Part shown: in pieces, positions 7,001 through 16,100 of the stretch
How the letters are laid out: each line of letters begins with the position of its first letter
Numbering within the stretch: position 1 is the stretch's first letter
IMG/VR virus record: IMGVR_UViG_3300017744_000069
Location: 1 to 33,157 of that record
Reading direction: 5' to 3' (one strand)
Source: a virus
DNA: 33,157 nt
Notes under the pieces: generated by a model
What the model saw: only the letters and a program-made list of their open reading frames with translations
Told to the model about the DNA's origin: nothing
Database searches by the model: none
Position numbers and translations under genes: made by a program

Positions 7001-9893
7001 ACTTGCCTCCTTCTTGTTCTGCTATAGAAAGTATTTTATATTGTTTATAAGAAGCGGCAGTTGTCAACCCTGCAGTACTAATTTGTTTTATTGCCCAGAT
7101 ATCTCCGTTAGTAGGAAGCACAGAAAAAGCAGAAGATATAGGAATAGTATCTCTTCCTTCTGAAGTAGTTGTACTTCCTGTAGTTAAAGTTCTTTCCTCT
7201 ACAATAGTTTCATTTATATACTGTAAATTTAATAGGTTTCCTGAACTATCTGTAGCACTTTCAATCTGTCTACGAGTAAGATCCTCATTAGTAGCATGAA
7301 GTAACTGAGTAGTAGATCCCCCTACTTTAGCATGAGTTACTTCATCTCCTCTATTATAAGTTGCGGTGCCTCCTCCGTTTTCATCAATAACTGCACTATT
7401 TTGGTTTAAAAGTACCGTTCTCTTAGGAAGTACCACAGCTATAGTATAAGTAAAACCGCTTGCAAAATCTGAAGAGATAGCACGGTCAATTGTAATTGCA
7501 GAGCTAGTACAAGAATTAACTCTCCCACTAAAAGCTAAATCAAAGTCTGCTTCATCTTGTATATTAATAACATCACCGGGGGAAAGAAAAGAAGCATTAA
7601 CAGCACTAGAAAAATTAATTATTTCTGTCTGATTTAGTGCAGTCCAAAGTTTCCATCTACCATATCTTATGGCTTGCCCTTCCGAAGTGCATCCGTAAGC
7701 AATAGCTCTTTCACTTTTTATTGTGCCTGTTCTAATTTGGTCTTCTCGATCTTCTACAATGATCGGCTCGAGTTTATACTCCGCTTCTGGGTTAGACCAC
7801 TCTATTACCATTTGATTTATTCGAGTTCTAGCTCCAGTAGTCTCATAGTTGAAAGATCCATCTATTACATTACTTCTACTAAAATTATACACTGGCTCTG
7901 TTTTTTCGTCTATTACAGGTCTAAAAGTTGAATCTGTCCAATATAATATTCCTCTAAATATTGTTGCTAAATCTTTTAATACTTTATAAGAATCTGTTGC
8001 TTTTGTAAGATATATGTTCGCGCGAAAACGAGGTTCTGTACCTCCTTTTCCGTCAGGAACTAATTCATCACAGTATTTTGAAATTTTAAATAAAGAATAC
8101 TTATCAATATCAGTCGATTCTAGAAAGTCTCCAAGTCCGTATCTATTATTTATTAGTACATCATAAAAAATCCAAGCAGGGTTATCTGTATATACTAATA
8201 TCTCATTTCCTTCGCTGTCTTGTAGAAAATTACCGTCCCATAGTTGAACAGCTCCCGTAAGGTTAGGAGTGGATGCATTGGTACGAGTATACTTAGCATT
8301 TAGCCCATCATTTTGTTCTCTTGTTACATAATTACTAGGAACTCTAACTTTTAGTCCTTGAGCTAAATAAGTCCTAGTAGGAACATTATCAAAAGATTTA
8401 GAGCTAAAACTAACATTTGCCATAGCTGTATGAGGATAAGAAAGTTTTTCTTTTATTATACCTATTACACTAGAAATGGCGCTTTGGTAGACGCTCTTAT
8501 ATCGAGTTTTTTGCGTTACTAAAGCAGGAGAGACTGCACCTCCATCATTTGGATCGTGTTGAGTCATTCGTGTTATTCTTATCTTAAACCCATTAAAAGG
8601 TTGATATTGTTCGAGATTTATTCTCATTTCAAAAGTAACACCACTCTTATATTTACCACTATGAACCCACACCGGCGACCCATTAAACATTGTGCCCGCA
8701 GGACTTTCTAGTATATTAAAGTTATCTCCTGATCCACTATCAATACTTAATTCTAGTTTATATCCCACTCCTCCTGGGTACTCTCTACCACTAGTCTCAC
8801 TCACATAGTATAGACCAGAGGGATAGTTGATTAAAAACTTTACTTCATCAATTTCTGACGCTTGAGCTCCTGAAGAAGTAATTGTTCTAGCAGCATTTTT
8901 ATCTAGTGCTGAATCAGAGATAGAAAGAGCAACAGAAGTAGTGCCTACACCCTCTATTGTAGGCAAGGGGTCTTGGTCTATTGTACCAGTATTAAAACTC
9001 CATCCTGAGTTTTTGTATTTTTCTTCAATTTTTGCTTTTTCTGATCCTGTGGCATCTGATTCTAAAACTGCTTTAGTTATTCCGAACCTAAATGTTCCTG
9101 CAAATCCAGGAGCCTGAGCTAGAGTAATAGTATTATTACTAATAGAAGCTATTTCTAAAAATACTCCTGCCTCTAAAGTATGTACTACTCCGTTTGCCTT
9201 ATCCGCATCAGTCATTACTAGTTTCCACCCTAACTGACCTCCCCAAGTAAAAGTTGCGGTATTATTAGTAGTATTGACATTAGAAAGGCCTCCTCTAATA
9301 TCTTTACCACTTTTACTTAGTTTAAGATTTGCAAAGATAGTATCAGTAAGAGGACGACTAACTATTGCAGCCCCCGGGTTCCTAGTAGGGTGTGCCCAGC
9401 TTGAAAGCATATTAGAACCGGCTGTTCTAGTAAGAACAACATTACCTCCTATTGGTATTCTTTTATGTTGTCCACTCGTGTTATCAAAAGGATTACCATT
9501 ATAAACATAAGTACTAGTAGGTAATGAAATATCTGACATAGTAACAGATGTGCTGTATACTCCATACACCATAAGGTATTTTTTACCCTCACTTCCTAAA
9601 GTAGAATTAAAAGTACCTGCTCCAGTATTAACTGTTACAGAGGTATTATCTGCAATAAATGTTGCAGTAATCCCACTTTGTGGCATATAAGAAGTTTGTT
9701 CAGAAGACTGTAGAGCATCATTATTTAAAAATATACCCTGGCCTCCTCCGACAAGACCTTGAATAGGTCCTTCAGATATTATGTCAGAAACTAAAATAGT
9801 TTGCTCAGTACTCGAAAGTATAGCATCCGCTAAAGAATCATTTTCCGATACATAACGTCTTCTATCTAGCGAATTTATCGATTGTTGTGGCAT
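4086..9893 (-). CDS. J: J-like tail tip / host specificity protein (1935 aa)
   Basis: The central tip protein that initiates tail assembly and contacts the host. The N-terminus (LSSTEQTILVSDIISEGPI followed by GLVGGGQGIFLNN) is the standard gpJ opening. A hub-like part includes PAWIFYDVLINNRYGLGDFL and ATIFRGILYWTDSTFRPV, then GDVINIQDEA. A fibronectin III-like segment follows near the middle (LKEPNPDQKGEEVIVEWDAP). The last 800 residues are an extension of beta modules, with two short collagen-like stretches (GSKGNDGDPG and GAEGDAGEKG) and a C-terminal domain ending VRVKIGKLS. At 1935 residues it is about 800 longer than lambda gpJ (1132). AAGGA precedes the ATG. It follows K- and I-like genes as in lambda. 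Confidence 0.93.
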   Translation of the reverse strand: MPQQSINSLDRRRYVSENDSLADAILSSTEQTILVSDIISEGPIQGLVGGGQGIFLNNDALQSSEQTSYMPQSGITATFIADNTSVTVNTGAGTFNSTLGSEGKKYLMVYGVYSTSVTMSDISLPTSTYVYNGNPFDNTSGQHKRIPIGGNVVLTRTAGSNMLSSWAHPTRNPGAAIVSRPLTDTIFANLKLSKSGKDIRGGLSNVNTTNNTATFTWGGQLGWKLVMTDADKANGVVHTLEAGVFLEIASISNNTITLAQAPGFAGTFRFGITKAVLESDATGSEKAKIEEKYKNSGWSFNTGTIDQDPLPTIEGVGTTSVALSISDSALDKNAARTITSSGAQASEIDEVKFLINYPSGLYYVSETSGREYPGGVGYKLELSIDSGSGDNFNILESPAGTMFNGSPVWVHSGKYKSGVTFEMRINLEQYQPFNGFKIRITRMTQHDPNDGGAVSPALVTQKTRYKSVYQSAISSVIGIIKEKLSYPHTAMANVSFSSKSFDNVPTRTYLAQGLKVRVPSNYVTREQNDGLNAKYTRTNASTPNLTGAVQLWDGNFLQDSEGNEILVYTDNPAWIFYDVLINNRYGLGDFLESTDIDKYSLFKISKYCDELVPDGKGGTEPRFRANIYLTKATDSYKVLKDLATIFRGILYWTDSTFRPVIDEKTEPVYNFSRSNVIDGSFNYETTGARTRINQMVIEWSNPEAEYKLEPIIVEDREDQIRTGTIKSERAIAYGCTSEGQAIRYGRWKLWTALNQTEIINFSSAVNASFLSPGDVINIQDEADFDLAFSGRVNSCTSSAITIDRAISSDFASGFTYTIAVVLPKRTVLLNQNSAVIDENGGGTATYNRGDEVTHAKVGGSTTQLLHATNEDLTRRQIESATDSSGNLLNLQYINETIVEERTLTTGSTTTSEGRDTIPISSAFSVLPTNGDIWAIKQISTAGLTTAASYKQYKILSIAEQEGGKFDLVAAEYSTAKFDSVDQEFSLAAVDPLFPPENTVEVPPPKGIRILKEPNPDQKGEEVIVEWDAPAAVGSSGVSTTYEHLAEFKIFHTFGEQINGSDLVSGGTVPSWRSHLRFDNVTNGRHTVAIQTVSGKGRTSRKVSATIDIDDVFEGDFPRLGGVTKGGFSTSDVAVIDSGSQKGSVKFGTTSYAIAPFTDINIAKRNTSADANSYGLSCAALADSSWAYQEGGVDLGYLMLDYSAVDASNGSANALKLIARKTDTTTYGRTLSYWYDGIKYVADVDSIWTSLGTCTMTNDSRKITGSGFSNLQVGTVITVGSSYAAKIALVESNTVMYVDFPWPNATASSQAIKRQELIIDFENDFLITPVSYNASGTDSAGQSGKYALGGENNTMSFLQITPELAGTGKNVLATSSINAISYNAAGTQLTTLPSSGIVITATGLGFTNPEFKVTGTSAFSIVTGSADGDFVAGTNGVREITVHNNSAISYSATPLDFTVTVREALDPDNAATTKAAVVSIGKLKEGSQGNSAALVYLYKMSANAPTSIDDTSTFPELTVSMASGQIVAASGYSITSNQIINGSGAGTGWYTKVTDTSVTDGVQWIAAASASSTGTTDTIARSEWTDPIQFSGSKGNDGDPGVSSAVAELYQRTNSASAPADPSQTLTYTFADGNLKNSGGATSGTGFNSWVKDATSPVADSKYLWKITAPAISTGSTDTIETGDWADAILAAQFGAEGDAGEKGRQNFVGTLFFGTGAPDTSSPENGEANNPPTLPSGGAFTFSNKTFTTTDIADLGEAIANKWSFTSPTFTARNGSNQKLFYYACSVTALEDVNGDDVPQGISSGSNLVFSNLHVIHSFSGVVAFTDLSANTSTVIHGNNITTGIIQSASSNYGTDAVGNFATSGTHLDLDNGRLRSPKFYIDGSGLGFQDGAMGGTNSLGGTITVGSKVTIDGGNEKIEISDGTNVRVKIGKLS

Positions 9894-9915
9894 TTTATTT
9901 TTCCTTGATAGGGCT

Positions 9916-10620
9916 TTAGCCCGCTACTACAGTTGATCCAAAACTATTTCCATTTGCCCCAAATCCTAGAGTACTAATACTAGAATTTATTCCTGCGATC
10001 TCAAAACTTATTGGCTGTCCAGGAACTCTCAATAAGCCGTATAATATAGGCATAGGGTCTCCCTGTACTGTGTTAGATTCTGCTCCATTAAACAAGTAAG
10101 ATTGTTCTTGGTCTTGGTCACTTCCAGGGTCTGGAGCCATCATCTGATTAATTCCGGTCATAGCTAAATTTACTGCCATTGAATATAATCCTGTCTGTAT
10201 TGCAGTAGTACTCACTCCAAATACACTACCGCCAGTACCTAAAAGCCCCTGAGTGGCGGGACCCATACCTCCCGGACCTACAGCTCCAAATAACTGAGGA
10301 GCATAAATAGCTACTACTACTATGGCGATAGCAGCAAGTATTTTTCCTACTCCTGATTTTGAGCCTGCAGGAACTGGAGTAATTGTAATATCTCCTTCTT
10401 TTAAAGTCATTATACACTCTTCTATATACTCAATTGTATTATCTGCTACATCTATTATAAAGCCTACAGACTCTTGGTGACAATCTATAAGATATTTTTT
10501 AAACCCAGGAAAGTTTGCTTCTAAGCACTTTAGCGCATCTTGAACTGTAGGAGCATTAAAATAAAAATGCGTTCCAAACTTTTCTCCCATTTCTCCTTCT
10601 AAATAAATATTACGCATCAT
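9916..10620 (-). CDS. I: I-like tail assembly protein (234 aa)
   Basis: Resembles lambda tail assembly protein I. The N-terminal 90 residues form a ubiquitin-like region (MMRNIYLEGEMGEKFGTHF, then VQDALKCLEANFPGF). A hydrophobic helix follows at about residues 90-110 (GVGKILAAIAIVVVAIYAP), then a Gly-rich linker and a C-terminal motif SYLFNGAESNTVQGDPMPIL with YGLLRVPGQPIS, also seen in gpI proteins. It probably acts during assembly of the tip initiator and need not remain in the virion; this comes from the lambda system. The start ATGATG overlaps the stop of the K-like gene by 11 bases, consistent with coupled translation. The sequence around the stop (GGGCTAAAGCCC) can form a small 4-bp hairpin. 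Confidence 0.88.
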   Translation of the reverse strand: MMRNIYLEGEMGEKFGTHFYFNAPTVQDALKCLEANFPGFKKYLIDCHQESVGFIIDVADNTIEYIEECIMTLKEGDITITPVPAGSKSGVGKILAAIAIVVVAIYAPQLFGAVGPGGMGPATQGLLGTGGSVFGVSTTAIQTGLYSMAVNLAMTGINQMMAPDPGSDQDQEQSYLFNGAESNTVQGDPMPILYGLLRVPGQPISFEIAGINSSISTLGFGANGNSFGSTVVAG

Positions 10621-11308
10621 AACGGTAAGCTCCTACTAAGTATTTATGCCACAAAGGGTATAGACTCTCTCTACAAGACAGTCTTTCATTCGCGTGATGG
10701 TAAAAGTGGTCATTTCCTATGTACACACCACAGTGATTATTTCTTTCTGCTAAAACTCTAAAAATTAAAATATCATTTGCCTGTATTTCTGGTATAGGTA
10801 TGGGAAAATGGTTCCACTCTGAGATAAGTTCGTCATTAAAGTAGTCAAGCCCTTTTTCCCACCAATCATCCTCAAAAGGCATCCTTAAGGGAATATTTAT
10901 ACCTTTAGTCTTAAGATAGTCTCTACTGGCCTCAAAACAGTCTCGTACTCCGAACTCGTACTCTCTTCCATATAGTTCTGTAGTATTAACTTTAGGCTCT
11001 AGTACGTGTAAGTCCATTTCTGGATAACTAAAAATATAATAAGGAATTCCTAAAGTATTACAATATTTTATATCCCCTTCGCTAGGTTCTGGGCTAGCAT
11101 CAGGGTGACTATGTACTATTGCTATTATATCTGAGGTTCTTTTAACCCTCAAAAACTCTGTTGAGTCAATTACGAAATCTTCCTCATCTTCAGCTAAATT
11201 TTTACAGGGAGTCCAAACTTTTTTACCTTTTTTAACAGATAGTATACCACAGCCTTCTCGAGGATATTCTTCTTCAAAATGTTTTTTAATATCGTCAATA
11301 TAATCCAT
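10610..11308 (-). CDS. K: K-like tail protein: JAMM metalloprotease plus NlpC/P60 hydrolase (232 aa)
   Basis: A two-domain tail-tip hydrolase. The N-terminal JAMM/Mov34 domain has the full zinc-binding set: E18 in PREGCG, then H66-S-H68-P with S76 and D79 in HSHPDASPEPSEGD. The C-terminal NlpC/P60-like domain has the candidate nucleophile C124 (GVRDCFEA) and H192 (NNHCGVYIGND), with His residues at 201-205. Lambda gpK has the same order; the NlpC/P60 part is thought to cut peptidoglycan cross-links and the JAMM part to process a partner, but the substrates are not established. No separate endolysin is visible in this window. Start and stop sit in tight overlaps with the L- and I-like genes (TAATG and ATGATGCGTAA). 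Confidence 0.9.
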   Translation of the reverse strand: MDYIDDIKKHFEEEYPREGCGILSVKKGKKVWTPCKNLAEDEEDFVIDSTEFLRVKRTSDIIAIVHSHPDASPEPSEGDIKYCNTLGIPYYIFSYPEMDLHVLEPKVNTTELYGREYEFGVRDCFEASRDYLKTKGINIPLRMPFEDDWWEKGLDYFNDELISEWNHFPIPIPEIQANDILIFRVLAERNNHCGVYIGNDHFYHHANERLSCRESLYPLWHKYLVGAYRYDA

Positions 11309-12579
11309 TATCTAAACTTCCTTGTGCCAGGGAACGCTCCAAAAGGCAAAGGAATATTAGTGTCTACTACAGATGAAGGTATTGCATCTGTACTATAAGA
11401 ACCACTTGACTCATTTATAATGGGCATCCCTTGGTATCTAATCTTACAAGATTTAAGTAACTTACCACAAGTATCTCCTCTTGTCCATACAGTTTCATCG
11501 GTTCCTGGAGTTATTCCAGAGTTTGCTCTTACTGCTCTCCAAACTGTAACTGTGCCCGCACTATCGTCATACTTAACATATGAGTTTTTTCTTGTATCTG
11601 TTGCATTAACCGTGTAATTAGTACTGTTAGACCAAACGGTATACGTTCTCACTAGCTGCCACTGTACTGCGGTTTCTGTCGGTACTACACCATTGTCTCC
11701 ACTAACAAGAGGGAGGGCTTTTTCACATCTCCAGTACTCTCCTCCATGTAGAACAAAATTACCTAAAGCATATGCGGTTCCAGAACTATATGTACCTTTC
11801 CAAAAAGTAGTACTGCTACCGGTTAAATAACTAGCAAGTACTAGGGGTTCGTCGTTTCCTGTAAAATAAAAACTAAAAATATCCCCATTAGAATCTTCAA
11901 ATTGCTGCTGTGTTTTCCATATACAAGCACTTTTAGAGGGATCTGTTGCCCCTCCTTGATATATCCAAGAGCAATATTTTCCGACAACCTGACGTCTGGG
12001 TAGCCTAACTCCTCCTAAGTCAACAGGAGAGGCCAGTTCTACTTCTATAAAAAGATTGTTTTTGTTAGATATTCTATCAATGAGGAACAACTCTTTTTGA
12101 AACTCGTAACCAGTAACCCCATCCCCCGTGTATTTTTCTAGTGTTTTTCTTCGGGTTACTCTTGCTCCTATTAAGTTATCCATATTGAAGGTAGAAGAGG
12201 GTACAGGTATTCCATCAATTTTAGCGTCCCAAGTAAGATTATTACTTCCATCCACTTCATCCATTTTAGTTTTAAATACTGAACTGTTTTTAATAATTGA
12301 TTCTACATTTGCAAAAGTTAATGTAGGGCGATTCTGTGCGCCTTCCGCTGATTTTTCTAAACCTTCTAAAAATATAGGCATTGCTATATAAGTCTGTTGT
12401 CCTCCTTCTGTTCCTGTACCAAAGAGTAAGTCGTTGCCCGCAGTACCATTATCAAGGTCTTTGCCTGCATGAAAGTACAAAGTATTGTTGCTTCCTGTAC
12501 CTATTTTAATTTCATACAGCTCTACTATACCGCTTGCTATCTCTAGGTCTTGGGCATCTGTTACAATTAAATTACTCAC
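11308..12579 (-). CDS. L: L-like minor tail protein with inserted carbohydrate-binding-like modules (423 aa)
   Basis: Matches lambda minor tail protein L, which binds an iron-sulfur cluster through four cysteines. The candidate ligands here are C203 (GKYCSW), C219 (SACIW), C371 (DTCGK) and C378 (KSCKI); the last two are seven apart, as in lambda. Between C219 and C371 lies an insertion of about 110 residues (255-368) made of two tandem W...Y..G..V-type modules (WKGTYSSGTAYALGNFV with YWRC, then VWSNSTNY with VWRAV) that look like CBM5/12 chitin-binding folds. Lambda gpL is 232 aa, so the insertion accounts for much of the extra size. It starts with GTG in a GTGA overlap with the stop of the M-like gene. 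Confidence 0.88.
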   Translation of the reverse strand: MSNLIVTDAQDLEIASGIVELYEIKIGTGSNNTLYFHAGKDLDNGTAGNDLLFGTGTEGGQQTYIAMPIFLEGLEKSAEGAQNRPTLTFANVESIIKNSSVFKTKMDEVDGSNNLTWDAKIDGIPVPSSTFNMDNLIGARVTRRKTLEKYTGDGVTGYEFQKELFLIDRISNKNNLFIEVELASPVDLGGVRLPRRQVVGKYCSWIYQGGATDPSKSACIWKTQQQFEDSNGDIFSFYFTGNDEPLVLASYLTGSSTTFWKGTYSSGTAYALGNFVLHGGEYWRCEKALPLVSGDNGVVPTETAVQWQLVRTYTVWSNSTNYTVNATDTRKNSYVKYDDSAGTVTVWRAVRANSGITPGTDETVWTRGDTCGKLLKSCKIRYQGMPIINESSGSYSTDAIPSSVVDTNIPLPFGAFPGTRKFR

Positions 12580-13166
12580 GGCTCGTATACTCTCTCAAAT
12601 TTTGCATTTATATCATAATGATTAGAGTTAGAGTAGCTTATATTCCAGTCTCCACATATAACTTTTACTTCTCGTTCGTTTGGATTAGTAAAAGTTAACG
12701 TAACACCATCATTTATACTTTGTGCACTACTTAATACCACCGCTGTACCAGAGCTACTTGAGACAGTGACAGTACCACTTATTCCTGTACCAGTCACTGT
12801 AGCGTTAGGAGAGATATTAACATTAGTTGCGGAAGCATCTATAGTAACAGAAGTTGAACTACTTACAGCTCCATTTACTGTTGCTGTAGCAGTAGTAGTA
12901 GAGTTAGTATCTGGGTATGTAAAAGCAAAAGATGTTACACCTTTCTTATCGGTAAAAAAAGCTTCAATATCATCAGCCTCTATCTTCGGGCGATTTTTAA
13001 ATGATACAGTAAAATTTTCATCTATAGAGTTTAAGCCATCTGCTATTCTTTGTTGATACCCGTCTCCAAACTTTGCTACCCGAACTTTAGGTTTAGAAGA
13101 GAGGCTTAAAGTTTTATCCGGCAAAACTTTAGCATCAATATTTGTTACTATAAATCCTATCGCCAT
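12576..13166 (-). CDS. M: M-like minor tail protein with internal beta insertion (196 aa)
   Basis: Resembles the phage minor tail protein family containing lambda gpM. The core is RVAKFGDGYQQRIADGLNS (about 29-47), with NFTVSFKNRP and the aromatic VTSFAFTYPD, then the C-terminal VKVICGDWNISYSNSNHYD and FERVYEP. Residues 88-161 are an insertion rich in Thr, Ser and Val (including ATVTGTGISGTVTVSSSSG) that breaks the domain and looks like a small beta sandwich. Lambda gpM is 109 aa. In lambda the protein joins the tape measure to the tip complex; the same position here supports that role. The start lies in a TAATG overlap with the tape-measure stop. Confidence 0.85.
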   Translation of the reverse strand: MAIGFIVTNIDAKVLPDKTLSLSSKPKVRVAKFGDGYQQRIADGLNSIDENFTVSFKNRPKIEADDIEAFFTDKKGVTSFAFTYPDTNSTTTATATVNGAVSSSTSVTIDASATNVNISPNATVTGTGISGTVTVSSSSGTAVVLSSAQSINDGVTLTFTNPNEREVKVICGDWNISYSNSNHYDINAKFERVYEP

Positions 13167-16100
13167 TACGCTACTCCATACGGATTTAGTATTCCGCCCG
13201 ATCTTTTTTGATACTGTAACTCTTCTTGCACTGCTTGAGATATTGCTAGTCCCAAGTTTTCCCCTACTTTACTGTCTGAGGAAGATTGTGAGCTATTACC
13301 ACTATTATCCATAGTTACACTAATAGAAACATTATTTGTGTTTGTGCCTCCTCCTGGCATACTTACAGGTATAGCTTTTCCATCAGGTAAAGGTACTACA
13401 GCTTCATTCTGCCTTCCTTCTCCAACAAGACCAAGCGTAGGTCTTTTTACAACTCCTCCACTAGCATAACCTGTTATTCCTTTCTGAAGTATACCACCTT
13501 TTGCGAATCCAAATATACTTGAAAAGGCAGAAAAAATGGGATTCCCCCCTGCAGTGTTATCGAACAAACCTCCTAAGGTCTTTCCAAGTTTGCCAACGAA
13601 ACCCCCATCAGTATTCTTCTTTAAAACTTCGTCAACACCTTCTGCAAGTTTATCTCCAGCCCCCTCGAAGTCTGGTACAAAGCTCGTATCGGTTCTCATG
13701 CTTTTTCCTCCGTGCGCATTAGTTATGACTCCGTTAGCATCTGGCATTAGTACATTGCGACTAGCCTGATTAAGATCTATTCCCATACCTGGTAATCTGT
13801 GAGATGTAGGTCCTGTAACACCGCCCCCAATAGGTATTGGAGGTAGGTTTTCTATCATCGCTTTAAAAACTTTTGCATGATAATCAGCACCTTCCTTTAA
13901 AGCATTTCTCATTTGTGTTGCTTCTTTAGTCTCTTCTGGGCCTCCCAAAAGTTTACCAAATAGCATATCTGAAAGTTTTTCAGACATATTTTTTGCTAAT
14001 GTACCCGCTACATTATCTAGGGTTGCCATAGCTATTCCCGCTACTGCCTCTTTGAAACTACTATTATTGCCAGTTATAAGGTCTTTCAAACCGGTAGTGA
14101 CAGCTCCTTCAAATGCACCTTTTGCTCCTTGTTTTATTTCATGCATTAAAGTACTTTGTTCAATTAACAAATCTCTCTGTATAATTAGAGCACCGATTTT
14201 TGCCTCTTCAAGGTCATTAGCTTTCACTTGCTCTGCAGTTCTTAGGGGGTCTTTCTCATCCATACTTGCTTTAATACCCGCTAAGGCTTCACTTTTTGCA
14301 AGAATCTCAGCAGTTATTGTATTAATAGCTTTTTGTTGTGCTAAACTTTCTTTTTGTAGTGGGGTAGCGTTTTGTATTCGTTGTAAGTAGTCACTTTCTA
14401 GTTGGACTTTTGCCATGGCTGCCTTGGTTTCATTATCCCTTAAAATTTGCATGATTTTTCTAATTCTAAGCTGTTCAACTAGTAGTATGTTTTCCTTTGT
14501 AGTAAGAGTATTTCGTTTTTCGTATTCTTTTGAAGACTTTACAAGGCTGTCTATATTATTAATTATGGCACTAAACTTAGATGTCTTCTTTAGAGAATTC
14601 ATAAGACCTAGCTGAGACGCTTGTAAGTCTTTCATAGCTTTTCCAAAGTCTTTACCCGCCATTCCTCCTTCTTGTATTGAGTCTTTCAAGCCCATAAAAG
14701 CTGCTAAATCCGTCTCCGTAGGAGTACCGCTAGCTATAGCTTCTCCAAGTCTTATAAACTCCTCTCTACCTTCTATAGTAGATCCCTTGACTTCTTTCAT
14801 TCTAGCAACAAAGTTAGATACAGTTCTTTGAGCTTCTCCTATTAGGTCTTTATTACCAGATTTAAAAGCCCTTGTAAGCGCATCAGATCCTATATTAGAA
14901 ACTACATTTCCCATATAAGCTGCAGCTGCTGCGCCAGCTTTGTTGGAAACTCCATCTTCCATCTTAGAAAGCTCGTCATTTATTCCTTCTAGTTTGCCCT
15001 TCAGCTCTTCTAATTTTTTTTGTTCTGCTTCCTCAGCTAAGCGTAATTTTGTCTCTTCTGCACTCTCCGTTAATTTTTTTATTTTATCAAAAGCCATTGT
15101 TGCTACTTCAGCAAGCAGTAAAATTACACCAACAGCACCTGCTTTGCCCATAACTTTATCGGTAAATTTAGCAAAACTTGCAGTAGCCGCTTTCATTTTA
15201 GCCATAGTAGTTTTATAGGCTAGTTCCATCTTTTTAAAAGCAATCTTTGCTTTTGTTGTAGCTACACTAACTGTTCCTGTGATACTTTTCCAAGTTATTT
15301 TATTCTTGGCTTGCATCATCTCTAAGTTACGAATAAATTGCGCTCTAGTCTGGTTTGACATTTTTGCGTATTCACCCTGACTTTTCTTTGCGGCACGTAA
15401 CATTCCACGAGTCTGGGCAGGAGTAGGAGTACCTCCTCCTTGTAAAACAGCTAAACCAGATCCTTCCTTTGACTTTAGCCCTTTAACCTGGTCTTTGGCA
15501 TCTTTTCTTGCTTGGTTTGCACTTTTTACTCTCTCTTTTTCCATCTTTTTTAAAGCGCGGCTTTTACCTGCTAGGCTTTTCATTTCATCATTTACAGCGC
15601 TCTTAGCAGCATCTGCTGCATCTTGTGCAGCTTTTCCCATGTTACCAAAAGAAGGAATAATTTGTTTAATTATAGGAACTGCAAGTAACCCCATTGAAAG
15701 AGCAAGAGCTGTGGTATTTTCAGTTAAAAAATCAAATACAGGAGTAATAACCTTTGCCAAGCCTTCTTGAAACGGCTTTAAAAGATTATTTTGAAATGCT
15801 ATACCAAGCTTTGCTACTGAGTTACCTAACTTATCAGTAGCACTTAAATTTTTGGAGTATTTTTCTTCAGTTTGTTCAAGAACATCATTAGCTACTGCTT
15901 GACTTCTCTGAAAGGCAGTAAGCTCTTTAACATCTGCACCTATAGCATCAGCATATTTTTGTGAGGCTGTTTCTAATCTTAAAATAATACCTAATTCATC
16001 GAGTAATTCTGGTTCTGCTTTTGTAACACCTCTTATTAAACGATTAAAAGAGTCTGTTACATCTCTCCCGAGTACAGCAGATACATCTCTGGCGGCTGTT

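Noticed and set aside
7050-7100. TTGACA-like sequence inside the J gene
   Set aside because: The -10 at 17 bp matches poorly and there is no A-tract; it lies within coding sequence.
7674-7931. Plus-strand frames opposite J and other late genes
   Set aside because: All are antisense to well-supported minus-strand genes and have Ser/Leu-rich composition expected from the complement; none has a promoter.
10226-10417. 63-aa minus-strand frame inside the I-like gene
   Set aside because: Low-complexity Ser/Arg-rich shadow of the Gly/Ala-rich region of the I-like protein; no start signal.
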